Shown here: positions 9,088 to 17,500 of the stretch, in pieces | How the letters are laid out: every line of letters begins with the position of its first letter | Numbering within the stretch: position 1 is the stretch's first letter | Assembly: GCA_019245455.1 (NCBI GenBank) | Contig: JAFARM010000249.1 | Span: 1 to 22,351, forward strand | DNA: 22,351 bases | Direction: 5' to 3' | Source: Sphingomonadaceae bacterium | Lineage (GTDB): Bacteria; Pseudomonadota; Alphaproteobacteria; Sphingomonadales; Sphingomonadaceae | Program-made: the position numbers and the translations under genes | The notes under the pieces: model-generated | Databases searched by the model: none | What the model was told of the DNA's origin: nothing | The model's input: the letters and a program-made list of their open reading frames with translations, nothing else

Positions 9088-9861
9088 TCAGTCGTCCGCC
9101 TCCACCGCCTTGTACGCCGCTTCCCACTGCTCGATGTTCTTGACCGCGTCCTTGACGAACGGCGAGCGGCGGACGCCCCACAGGAACAGGTCGGGGGCGA
9201 TGCTGCCCGGCCACGCCATCGGCCGGCGGACCTGGATCAGCAGGATGACGCGCGTTTCGTCGGTGTCGTTCCACACCTCGTGCTCGTAGGTGTCGTCGAA
9301 CAAGAAGCTCTGCCCTTCGCCCCAGTGGACGATCTCGCTGTCGACCTGCATCCGGCACCGCTCGGCCTCGCGCGGGACCTTCAGGCCAAGGTGCCAGGTG
9401 ACGAGGCCCTTGGTGACGCCGCGGTGGCGGGGGATGTGGGCACCGGGGGCGAGGATCGAGAAGAAAGCGGTGTTGAGGTTCGGCACCCGCTCGATCAGCG
9501 CGCAGGTGTGCGGCGCGCGGGCGCAGTTGGCGGCGATGCGCTCGCCGTAGCCGTAGAGGAAGAACGACTTCCAGTCGCCGCCCTTGGCGATGCCGCTGTG
9601 GTCGGGGGAAATCTCGACGAGCGGAGGGATGGCGGCGTCGTGGGCGCGAATCGTCTCCATCTCGTCGCGGATCGCCTGCCATTCGGCGGCAAGCCCCGCC
9701 GTCCAGGGCAGGGCATTTTGGTCGAGCAGCGGCGCGTCGGGGATCAGCGAGGACGCGGCGGCGATGGCGTCGATCTTCGGGCGCAGTTTCTTGCCGACGG
9801 TGATGATGTAGGGGCGCTTCGCCTCGCGCGCCCAGCCTTCCTCGCGCCACTGCTCCGCCAT
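9088..9861 (-). CDS. Aspartyl/asparaginyl beta-hydroxylase-domain protein
   Basis: This 257-residue protein has the double-stranded beta-helix fold of the 2-oxoglutarate/Fe(II)-dependent AspH/LpxO family. The core is NTAFFSILAPGAHIPRHRG (130-148), then WHLGLKVP (156-163), then GQSFLFDDTYEHEVWN (183-198). His146 and His194 are the likely iron ligands; like other AspH-type enzymes it lacks the third acidic ligand. Arg204 in ETRVILLIQ is the expected 2-oxoglutarate-binding arginine. WKSFFLYGYG (97-106) is also typical. Substrates in this family range from EGF-like domains to lipid A acyl chains (LpxO) and small peptides, so the substrate is unknown here. No signal peptide is seen, so it should act in the cytosol. 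It is on the same strand as era, 77 bases downstream, and may be transcribed with it. Confidence 0.85.
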   Translation of the reverse strand: MAEQWREEGWAREAKRPYIITVGKKLRPKIDAIAAASSLIPDAPLLDQNALPWTAGLAAEWQAIRDEMETIRAHDAAIPPLVEISPDHSGIAKGGDWKSFFLYGYGERIAANCARAPHTCALIERVPNLNTAFFSILAPGAHIPRHRGVTKGLVTWHLGLKVPREAERCRMQVDSEIVHWGEGQSFLFDDTYEHEVWNDTDETRVILLIQVRRPMAWPGSIAPDLFLWGVRRSPFVKDAVKNIEQWEAAYKAVEADD

Positions 9862-9938
9862 GTACGTTTCCTTCGCTGCGTCCGACCAAAGCGGGACTCA
9901 GGACATGGTTCCGCTACGGGGCGGAAACGGTTACGGGC

Positions 9939-10835
9939 TCATTCGCTCCACTCCAGCCCGATGTCGCGGAACACGGCGCGGTCGTCGGCCCAGTCGGCCT
10001 TGACCTTGACGTGCAGGAACAAGTGGATGCGCCGCCCGGTCAGCTCGGCGATGGCCGCGCGTGCCGCCTCGCCAATGGTGCGGATCATCGCTCCGCCCTT
10101 GCCGAGGACGATCGCCTTCTGGCTGTCGCGCTCGACCAGGATCTGCTGATGGATGACGGTCGAGCCGTCTTTGCGGTCCTCCCACTTCTCGGTCTCGACG
10201 GTGCTGGCATAGGGCAGTTCGGCGTGGAGACGGGCGTAGATCTGCTCGCGCGTCAGCTCGGCGGCCAAGAGGCGCGTCGTCGCGTCGACCAGCTGGTCCT
10301 CGGGGTAGGCCCATTCGCCCTCGGGTAGCGCCGCGGCCAGCGCGGCCTTCAGCTCGGTCACCCCGTCGCCGGTGGAGGCGGCGATGAAGAACGTTTCGGC
10401 GAACGGCAGGACGGCGTTGGCCTGCGCCGCAAGGTCGAGGAGGCGCGGCTTCTGCGCGATATCGACCTTGTTCAGCGCCAGCATCTTGGCGCCCGGCCGG
10501 CGGGCGAGGCTGTCGAGGATCGCCCGCGCCTCGTCCTTCAGCCCCGCCTTGGCATCGACGACGAGGAGGACGACGTCGGCGCCCTCCGCCCCGTCCCAGG
10601 CGGCGCGGACCATCGCCCGGTCGAGCCGGCGGCGGGGCGCGAAGATGCCCGGCGTGTCGACCAGCAGCAGCTGCGCCGGACCCTCGACGGCGATGCCGAT
10701 CAGGCGGGTGCGCGTCGTCTGCACCTTGGCGCTGACGATCGCCACCTTCTGGCCGACCAGCGCATTGACCAGCGTCGACTTGCCGGCATTGGGCGCGCCG
10801 ACGACGGCGACGGTGCCGCAGCGGGTGGCACTCAC
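9939..10835 (-). CDS. era: GTPase Era, ribosome assembly factor
   Basis: This 298-residue GTPase binds the 3' end of 16S rRNA and assists 30S maturation. The N-terminal G domain has the P-loop GAPNAGKST at about residues 13-21, followed by QTTRTRLIGI (switch I), DTPGIF (switch II) and the NKVD specificity motif near 120. The C-terminal KH domain carries GKGGAMIRTIGEAAR, with the GxxG loop in place. The length is normal. The start is GTG at 10835, with GGAG seven bases upstream; the conserved CGTVAVVGAPNAGKST begins six residues in, so no upstream start is needed. It follows rnc on the same strand, but a 155-base gap with the conserved element at 10849-10897 suggests a promoter of its own. Confidence 0.96.
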   Translation of the reverse strand: MSATRCGTVAVVGAPNAGKSTLVNALVGQKVAIVSAKVQTTRTRLIGIAVEGPAQLLLVDTPGIFAPRRRLDRAMVRAAWDGAEGADVVLLVVDAKAGLKDEARAILDSLARRPGAKMLALNKVDIAQKPRLLDLAAQANAVLPFAETFFIAASTGDGVTELKAALAAALPEGEWAYPEDQLVDATTRLLAAELTREQIYARLHAELPYASTVETEKWEDRKDGSTVIHQQILVERDSQKAIVLGKGGAMIRTIGEAARAAIAELTGRRIHLFLHVKVKADWADDRAVFRDIGLEWSE

Positions 10836-10848
10836 GCCGCGACTCCAG

Positions 10849-10897
10849 CGAACCGGAACGGTACATGAGCGACGTTGGAAGTTGACAGAGTTCGCGC
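10849..10897 (-). promoter_or_regulatory. Conserved promoter/operator element upstream of era (copy 2)
   Basis: On the plus strand this reads CGAACCGG (10849-10856), CGGTACA (10859-10865), TGGAAGTTGACA (10876-10887) and TCGCGC (10892-10897). These are the same blocks and spacings as the reverse complement of the element before pyrG. In the direction of era, CTGTCA and TGTACC are 17 bases apart; the TGTACC block is 25 bases before the era GTG, so the leader would be very short. ACCG-N3-CGGT overlaps the presumed -10. In the other direction TTGACA is a consensus -35, but no plus-strand gene follows and no -10 is seen. Confidence 0.5.
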
Positions 10898-10990
10898 TGC
10901 GCCGGGACTGGCCTCGGGGGTCGTTGAACCGGATAGGTGAAAACAGGAAAAAAACCGGGCGGCACACGACATCATCGGCACCGCTATAGC

Positions 10991-11671
10991 TCAAACCGGC
11001 CCTGTAGGACAGACGCGGGCGAGCATGGCGACCGCCGCCGCCTTCTCCGCTTCGCGCTTGTTCGGCCCCTCGCCCTCTGCCGGCTCCTGCCCGCGGACGA
11101 CGGCGCGGACGCGGAAACGGGGGGCATGGTCGGGGCCGTCGCGGCTGACGAGCTCGTACATCGGGGCGTGACGGCTGCGCTCCAAGGCCCATTCCTGCAG
11201 CCGCGACTTGGGGTCGGCGAGCAGGCGCGGCCCGGCGTCGAGCAGGCGCCCCCAATGGCGGTGGACGAAGGCCTCGGCCGCGGCGAAGCCGCCGTCGAGG
11301 AACACGGCGGCGACGATCGCCTCGGCGACGTCGCCGAGCACATTGTCGCCGTGGCCGAGCCCGCGGGCGCGGATCGTCTTCTCCATGACCAGATGGTCGG
11401 GGACGCCCAGCGCGCGCGCGACCTCGGCGCACGCCGGCCCCTCGACGAGACCGTGGTAGCGCGCGGTCAGCCGCCCCTCGGGCTCGTCATGGTCGCGGTA
11501 CAGCCACGCGGCAACGACGCAGCCGAGGACGCGGTCGCCGAGAAACTCGAGCCGCTGATAGCTTGGTCCCGCGGCGCTGCTGTGCGTCAGCGCCCGGCGG
11601 AGGAGGTTCAGGTCGGCGAAAGCGTGGCCGAGCGTGTCCCGCGCCCAGTCGGCAAGGCCGTCGCCGCTCAC
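10991..11671 (-). CDS. rnc: Ribonuclease III
   Basis: This 226-residue double-strand-specific endoribonuclease processes rRNA precursors and structured messages. The catalytic domain contains the signature QRLEFLGDRVL (about residues 35-45), with the metal-binding Glu and Asp present, and a second acidic site in LGDVAEAIVAAVFLDGG. A double-stranded RNA-binding domain follows from about residue 150 (DPKSRLQEWALE ... PNKREAEKAAAVAML). The family usually reads 'EFLGDAVL'; here the residue after Asp is Arg (LGDRVL), as in other sphingomonads to my recollection. The start GTG at 11671 overlaps the lepB stop by four bases (GTGA), so rnc is coupled to lepB. A long open frame continues upstream through lepB but has no support. 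Confidence 0.95.
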   Translation of the reverse strand: MSGDGLADWARDTLGHAFADLNLLRRALTHSSAAGPSYQRLEFLGDRVLGCVVAAWLYRDHDEPEGRLTARYHGLVEGPACAEVARALGVPDHLVMEKTIRARGLGHGDNVLGDVAEAIVAAVFLDGGFAAAEAFVHRHWGRLLDAGPRLLADPKSRLQEWALERSRHAPMYELVSRDGPDHAPRFRVRAVVRGQEPAEGEGPNKREAEKAAAVAMLARVCPTGPV

Positions 11672-12438
11672 AACCGCGTGCCGATCCGCGACAAGCGGAC
11701 GGTGCCACCGGCGGTCGAGAAGAAGATGATTTCGGCGCGTCCAACCAGATTGACGGCGGGCACCATGCCGACGCCGCCCTCGGCGAGGGTCAGCCGGCTG
11801 TCGGCGCTGTCGTCGCGATTGTCGCCAAGGACGAAGTAATGGCCCGCGGGCACGGTGACGAGCGGGGTGTCGTCGACCGAGGTCCCCTGTTCCTCGTCGA
11901 GCGTGGCAAAGCTGCGGCCGTCGATCCGCTCGACGAAGCGCGGGTAGCGGCAAGGATCGGCGGGGCGGCGGCGGCAGCGCGCGTCGGGCGCGGCGAGCGA
12001 GAACGTGCCGGCCGCGATCTTGGGCACCAGCGCCCCGTTCAGCTCGACCTGGCCGCCGACCATGCGGACGCGGTCGCCGGGCAGGCCGATGACGCGCTTG
12101 ATGAAGTCGGTGCGGTTGTCGCGTGGGTTCTTGAAGACGACGACATCGCCGCGTCGGGGCAACCCGCCGCCGACGCGCCGGTCGACGGGCATGAAGACGG
12201 GCATCGAATAGGGACCGACGCCATAGGGCCATTTGGCGACGAGCAGATAGTCGCCCGCCTCCAGCGTCGGCAGCATCGAGTCGGACGGGATGTTGAACGG
12301 TTCGAGAACGAAACTGCGCAGGCCGACGGCAAGGACGATGGCGGTGAAGACGAACGCCACGGCCGCGCGGACATGGGCGAACTGCTGCGCTGCCAGCGCC
12401 TTGTGCGCCTCGCGCGGCGTCAGGGGGGCCGTCGACAT
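11668..12438 (-). CDS. lepB: Signal peptidase I
   Basis: This 256-residue inner-membrane serine protease removes signal peptides from Sec and Tat substrates on the periplasmic side. A single membrane segment at about residues 24-43 is followed directly by box B, FNIPSDSMLPTLEAGDYLLV, with the nucleophile Ser54. The general base is Lys114 in DFIKRVIGLPGD, and the C-terminal box GDNRDDSADSR is intact. The ATG at 12438 is chosen because it gives the usual short cytoplasmic N-terminus; a TTG at 12474 in frame is instead part of a TTGACA sequence that looks like a -35 hexamer. The gene is divergent from pgi (82 bases between starts) and coupled to rnc by a 4-base overlap. Confidence 0.95.
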   Translation of the reverse strand: MSTAPLTPREAHKALAAQQFAHVRAAVAFVFTAIVLAVGLRSFVLEPFNIPSDSMLPTLEAGDYLLVAKWPYGVGPYSMPVFMPVDRRVGGGLPRRGDVVVFKNPRDNRTDFIKRVIGLPGDRVRMVGGQVELNGALVPKIAAGTFSLAAPDARCRRRPADPCRYPRFVERIDGRSFATLDEEQGTSVDDTPLVTVPAGHYFVLGDNRDDSADSRLTLAEGGVGMVPAVNLVGRAEIIFFSTAGGTVRLSRIGTRL

Positions 12439-12467
12439 GGCGCTGCGCTTGGCGGCGCACGCACGGG

Positions 12468-12496
12468 GTGTCAACCGCGGCGGCGTCGGCTAGGGA
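12468..12496 (+). promoter_or_regulatory. Possible pgi promoter overlapping a lepB -35 hexamer
   Basis: On plus, GTGTCA (12468-12473) and TAGGGA (12491-12496) are 17 bases apart and 25 bases upstream of the pgi ATG. The same bases read on minus give TTGACA (12474-12469) toward lepB, although no good lepB -10 follows. TGTCAA here matches the second block of the elements before pyrG and era, which suggests a shared -35 style in this genome. Confidence 0.35.
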
Positions 12497-12520
12497 GCGG
12501 CCGTGCACCGGGAGGGACGG

Positions 12521-14059
12521 ATGAGCGGACGCGGCGAACTGAAGGCGTGGCAGGCGCTGCGGGCAGCGGCGGCGGCACCGATCGACCTCGCGACGACCGT
12601 CGCGCAGGATGCCGGGCGTCGCGCGGCGCTGATCCACGCCCTTGCCGGCATCTATTTCGATTTCAGCAAGCTGGCGGTCCCGGCCGGTGCGCTGCAGGAC
12701 CTTGCCGCGCTGGCGGACGCGGTCGGCTTCGACGCGGCACGCGCGGCGCTGTTCGCCGGCGAGGTCGTCAACCGGTCCGAAAACCGCGCCGCGACGCATC
12801 CGGCCGAGCGCGGCGGGGCACCGGCGGCCGTGGCCCGCGCCGTGAGCGATGGCCAGATGCGGCTGCGCACGGTGGCCGCCGTGCTGCGCGACGATCCGGG
12901 CGTGCGCGACGTGATCCACATCGGCATCGGCGGCTCGGCGCTGGGCCCGGCGCTGCTGCTCGACGCGCTCGGGTACCATGGGGACGGGCCGCGCGTCCAC
13001 GTCGTCGCCAACATCGACGGCGTCGCTCTGGAGCGGGCGCTGGCGGCGTGCGATCCCGGCGCGACGCGCGTCATCGTCGTGTCGAAGACCTTCACCACGC
13101 TGGAGACGATGACCAACGCCGCGAGCGCGCTCGACTGGCTCGCGGCCGGTGGCGTCGACAACCCCCGCGGGCGCTGCATCGCCGTCACCGCCGCGCCGGA
13201 CCGGGCGGCGGCGTGGGGCGTGGCGGCGGCGGACATCCTGCCGTTCGCCGAGACGGTCGGCGGCCGCTATTCGCTGTGGTCGGCGGTCGGGCTGCCGCTG
13301 GCGATCCGCTGCGGCGTCGCCGCCTTCGACGCGCTGCAGGCGGGCGCGGCGGCGGTCGACGCGCATTTTGCCAGCGCGCCGTTCGCCGCCAACGTGCCGG
13401 CGCTGGCGGGCGCGCTCGACGTCTGGGCGGCGACGTTCATGGGTCGCGCGACGCGCAGCGTGTTCGCCTATGACGAGCGGCTGCGGCTGCTGCCGGCGTT
13501 CCTCCAGCAGCTCGAGATGGAGAGTAACGGCAAGCGCGTCAGCGCCGACGGTGGTCCGGTCGACTATCCGACGGCGGCGATCACCTGGGGCGGCACCGGC
13601 ACCGACGCGCAGCACGCCGTGTTCCAGCTGCTCCACCAGGGGACGCACGCCGACCCGGTCGAGTTCGTCGCGGTGCGTGAGCCGGGACACGCGCTCGCCG
13701 CCGCCCATCACCGCCAGCTGCTCGGCAACGCCTTCGCGCAAGGGGCGGCGCTGCTCCGGGGGCGGTCGTTCGACGAGGCGCTGGCGCTGGCCAACGGCGA
13801 TCGCCGGATCGCCGCGGCGCGGACCTTCCCCGGCAACCGGCCGTCGGCGACGATCCTACTCGACCGGCTCGATCCGGCGACGCTGGGCGCGCTGCTGGCG
13901 TTCTACGAACACCGGACCTTCACCGCCGCGACTCTGCTCGGCATCAACCCGTTCGACCAATGGGGCGTCGAGCTGGGCAAGGAGATGGCGAACGCGCTGG
14001 ACGGCGGGGGCAGCTTCGACCCCTCGACCGCGGCGCTGATCGCGCGGGCGGGGCTGTAG
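12521..14059 (+). CDS. pgi: Glucose-6-phosphate isomerase
   Basis: This 512-residue cytosolic enzyme interconverts glucose 6-phosphate and fructose 6-phosphate. The sugar-phosphate-binding motif IGIGGSALGP is at 134-143, and SKTFTTLET (188-196) is the second phosphate loop. PROSITE-like signature 1 is VGGRYSLWSAVGLPLAI (246-262). The catalytic residues are Glu334 in MESNGKR, His376 in HQGTHADP and Lys487 in GVELGKEMANAL. The length is on the short side of the 500-550 range, as is common in alphaproteobacteria. The ATG at 12521 has GGAGGG four bases upstream; a GTG at 12503 in the same frame would add six residues and is less likely. The next gene on plus is 3.6 kb away, so pgi is probably monocistronic. 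Confidence 0.96.
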   Translation: MSGRGELKAWQALRAAAAAPIDLATTVAQDAGRRAALIHALAGIYFDFSKLAVPAGALQDLAALADAVGFDAARAALFAGEVVNRSENRAATHPAERGGAPAAVARAVSDGQMRLRTVAAVLRDDPGVRDVIHIGIGGSALGPALLLDALGYHGDGPRVHVVANIDGVALERALAACDPGATRVIVVSKTFTTLETMTNAASALDWLAAGGVDNPRGRCIAVTAAPDRAAAWGVAAADILPFAETVGGRYSLWSAVGLPLAIRCGVAAFDALQAGAAAVDAHFASAPFAANVPALAGALDVWAATFMGRATRSVFAYDERLRLLPAFLQQLEMESNGKRVSADGGPVDYPTAAITWGGTGTDAQHAVFQLLHQGTHADPVEFVAVREPGHALAAAHHRQLLGNAFAQGAALLRGRSFDEALALANGDRRIAAARTFPGNRPSATILLDRLDPATLGALLAFYEHRTFTAATLLGINPFDQWGVELGKEMANALDGGGSFDPSTAALIARAGL

Positions 14060-14062
14060 CAA

Positions 14063-14365
14063 TCAGATCCCGAAGAACAGCGCGTCGAGCGCGTCGGCGA
14101 TGATCCGGTCGTGCTCGATGAGCGACGTCACCCTTTCCGCCAGATCGCGCGTGGCAATCGTCTGCAGCGCCTGTACGGCAACGACGAACGCCTCGCCGCC
14201 GATCGTCACGACGGGATTGAGCCGCGGGCTCAGCGGCACCGGCAGCAGCCGTCTCCGGACGAGCGGCACGACGACCCGGGTGGCGAGCGACGCGTTCAAG
14301 TTGCTCTGGCAATCGACGACGAGCCCGGTGCCACGGCGCAGCCGGTGAACATCGAACTTGGCCAA
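14063..14365 (-). CDS. ccdB: CcdB-family toxin
   Basis: This 100-residue protein is a CcdB-type gyrase poison, the toxin half of a type II toxin-antitoxin pair. The opening AKFDVHRLRRGTGLVVDCQS (2-21) matches the family pattern 'x-F-D-V-Y-x-x ... Y-V-V-D-C-Q'. It continues with the PLVRRRLLPVPLSPRLNPVV segment (34-53). The C-terminus is ALFFGI; in F-plasmid CcdB the last three residues are Trp-Gly-Ile and contact GyrA, so the key Trp is replaced by Phe here while Gly-Ile is kept. The start is a TTG at 14365, placed directly after the antitoxin stop, so translation is probably coupled. It converges with pgi, with three bases between the two stops. Confidence 0.85.
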   Translation of the reverse strand: MAKFDVHRLRRGTGLVVDCQSNLNASLATRVVVPLVRRRLLPVPLSPRLNPVVTIGGEAFVVAVQALQTIATRDLAERVTSLIEHDRIIADALDALFFGI

Positions 14366-14536
14366 TCAGAAATCCCAGCTGTCGACCAACGGCAGCCCGC
14401 GTTCAGCGACGAAGGCGTTCCACGTGTCCACGCCCTCGCGGTTGGCGTGGTAGAAGGCCTGCGCAGCGGCCTCCGACGGCTCGCCGGGCGGCGCGACGTC
14501 GACCGCATTCTCGGCCGGCATGGGCTGTGTTTCCAT
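14366..14536 (-). CDS. ccdA: CcdA-like antitoxin lacking the DNA-binding half
   Basis: The C-terminal part AFYHANREGVDTWNAFVAERG (28-48), ending GLPLVDSWDF, has the wording of the CcdA toxin-binding tail ('W..EN..AI.AYN..VE..GL.L...R.F'). The first 27 residues are Pro/Ala/Glu-rich (METQPMPAENAVDVAPPGEP) and carry no ribbon-helix-helix motif, so the usual DNA-binding, autorepressing half is missing. The ATG at 14536 is my choice; a TTG at 14572 in the same frame directly follows a strong AGGGAGG but is almost too close to it, and would give 68 residues. Either way no room remains for a DNA-binding domain, because the TonB receptor stop is at 14581. The stop abuts the ccdB start. Confidence 0.7.
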   Translation of the reverse strand: METQPMPAENAVDVAPPGEPSEAAAQAFYHANREGVDTWNAFVAERGLPLVDSWDF

Positions 14537-14580
14537 GCCGGACAGGATAGTCGAGCGGGGTGCCGCGGCCAAGCCTCCCT

Positions 14581-17500
14581 TTAGAACTTCGCGCGAACTG
14601 TCACACGGTAGTACCGCCCCAGGATGCCGGCGTAATACTCGGACGTGTCCTGCGCCACCGCCGGGTACGGCGAGCCCTGGTTCAGGATGTTGTCGACCGT
14701 CAGGCGCAATGTGTACCGCTTGTCGACATTGAACGACAGCGTCGAGTTCAGGAACACGACTTCGGGCACGCCGGGAATGTCGCGGGTGTTCGGCTTGTCG
14801 TTGGCGTTGAACACCGCCGAGCCGAAATAGCGCGCCTGGAACTGGAAGCCGATCGTGTCGCTGTCATAGTCGAAGTTGACCGTCGCCTGGTGGCGGCTGC
14901 CGGGGTAGCTCGTGACGCTGTTGTTGATGCTGTTCGTCAGCACGTTGAGGTCGCCCGAGCCGACGCGGTACTGCAGCTTGTCGGTGTAGAGATAGTTTCC
15001 GGTCAGCGTGAAGTTGCCGGTCGCGCCGATCCAGTGCGCCGGCAGGACGTAGGACGCCGACGCGCTGAGGCCCGCGAACTGGTAGCTGGCGGCGTTCAGG
15101 TTGACGCTCTGGATGAAGGTCACCTGGCCGTTGGTGCGGGTGAAGGCGCTGCACGTCGGTGCCGGATAGGTCGGCGCGTCGTAGCAGCTGTCGAGCACGT
15201 CGGTCGCACTCGGCGAGACGATCGCCTGCTTCAGGTCGATGTTGATCCAGTTGGCGTTGAGCGCGAGGCGCGGGGCGAAGCGTGGGCGCACCTGGACGCC
15301 GGCGGTCCAGCTGTTGGCGATCTCGTTCTTCAGGTTGGGGTTGCCGCCCGACGTGCCGGGCTCGGTGAAGTCGACGATGTTCGACGAGAAGGGTTGGGTG
15401 ATGCCCGCCGCGGCGCAGTTCCTGGCGCGGTTCGCCGGGTTCGGACCGGTCGTGATGTAGCGCGAATCGCACGGGTCGTTGGCCAGGAAGAAGCCCTGGC
15501 CAACGGGCGCATACAGCTCGGTTACCGACGGCGAGCGGATTGAGCGGGTGAAGTTGCCGACGAAGACGACGTCGGGGATGATCGCGAGGCGACCGCCGCC
15601 CGTCCACGTGAAGTCGCCGCCCGCGGTCGAGTGCGAGACATAGCGCGCCGCCGCCTTGATCTCGAGCAGGTCGAGGAACCTGAGCCCGGTGGCGTGGCTG
15701 ACGAGCGGCAGGTTGACCTCGGCAAAGCCCTCGTTGGTGACGAAGCCGCCGTGGACGGGGTTGACCGGCACCGAGTTGCCGTACTGGGTATAGGTGCCGT
15801 CGCCGTTCGGCTGGCCGAGGTAGAAGGCACCGGGATCGAAGCTGGCGCGCTCGTCGCGGTGCTCGTAGCCGATCGAGAAGCCGACGTCGCCGCCCGGCAG
15901 GCGGAACAGCTTGTTGTCGGCCAGCGTCGCGACGACGTCGACCAGCTCGTTGCGGCTCTCGGACTGGGCGATGGCGGTGATGTAGTTCAGCGCCGCCTGG
16001 CTCGGGCTGCCATAGCCGAACAGGTTCAACGGCGCGCACGTCGACGACAGCGTCGGGATGGTGGCGTTGGTATAGCCCGGCGCGCAGGTGATGGTGCCGC
16101 TCGGCCCGGCCACCGCGTTGACCGCGTTGTTGAAGTTCTGGTTGACCACCTGCGGCGACAGGTTGACCAGCCGGTTGTTGCCGTAGGTCGCGGTCACCGC
16201 CCAGTTGAGGTCGTGCCCGCGCACGCCGAAGTCGCCGGACAGGCCGGCGACGATGCGGTAGGTGCGCTGGTCGCCGGTGGCGCTGTCGGGCTCGATGTCC
16301 TCGTTGGCGCGGCCGAGGTAGAAGAAGTCCTGTCCCGCCGGCAGGTTGGCCTGGATGATCGACCGCGCCTGGGGGGTGAGGAACGGGTTGGTGATCGGGA
16401 TGATGAAGTTGCCGTTGATCTGACCGGCACCGGCGAACAGGGCGGTATTGTAGTAGCCCTGCGCGATCAGGTTCTTGGTGTCGGACTGGCTGAACCACCC
16501 CTGCGCGAACGCCTTCAGGTGGTCGCTGAACTCGTAATTGAGGAGCAACGTGCCGAGGTAGCGGTCCTGCGGCGTCTGCAGGTTGCTGACGTCGGCGAGG
16601 TTGAGGCCGTTGCCGCCGCTGTAGTTGATGAAGTTACCCGTCGCCCGGCCGAAATCGATCGGGATCAGGTTGCCGCCCGGCGAGAAGCGCACCGGCTGGC
16701 CGGCGGCGTTGAGCACGTTCGGCTGGAAGTCGTCGGTGGTATAGGGGATGCCCTGTTCCGACAGACTCGGGATGCGCTGCGCCGGGAACAATTGCTGCTG
16801 GAACGCCGAGCCGGGCAGTGCCGTCGTGAAGAACAGGCCCGACGCGGTCTGGGCGCGATCGTTGTAGACGAGGCCGTCGGTGCGGTCGTACTCGAACGAC
16901 CCCGTGATGTTGCCACGGCCGCCGGCGAAGTTGCGCCCGGCGATCACGCCGATGCGGTACGTGCTCCCGTCGTGCGCGTCGGAAATACCCGACTCGCCGG
17001 TGACTTCGAGCCCCTGATAGTTCTTCTTGAGGACGAAGTTGACCGTGCCGGCGATGGCGTCGGAGCCGTAGATCGGCGCGCCGCCGATGGCGACCGTCTC
17101 GACCCGCTCGACGAGGCCGATGGGAATCGTGTTGAGGTCGACCTGGCTGCCGCCGCCGCCCGAACCGGGACCGAAGTTCGACGCGGTGATGTTGGGCACG
17201 GCGCGGACGCCGTCGACCAGCACCAGCGTCCGCTGCGATCCCAGGTTGAAGAAGTCGGCGAACGACTGGCCGGGGCCGAAGCCCGACTGGGCACTGCCGA
17301 CGCCGTTGATGCCGGGACCGAACTCGGGCAGCTCGCGCAAGGCGTCGGCGAGGTTGGTGTAGCCGCGGGTGTCGATCTGCTTCGAATCGACGATGTAGGT
17401 CGGCTCGACCGTGTCGGTGATCGTCCGCTTGAGGCGCGACCCGGTGACGATGACTTCCGGCATGGCGACGGTCGCCGCGGTGGCACCGGCAGGCGGAGCC

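Noticed and set aside
10991..13741. A 916-codon open frame on minus running through rnc, across lepB and antisense to pgi.
   Set aside because: Only the rnc portion looks like protein. The rest is Arg/Ala-rich out-of-frame translation caused by the lack of stops in GC-rich DNA; rnc has its own coupled GTG start.
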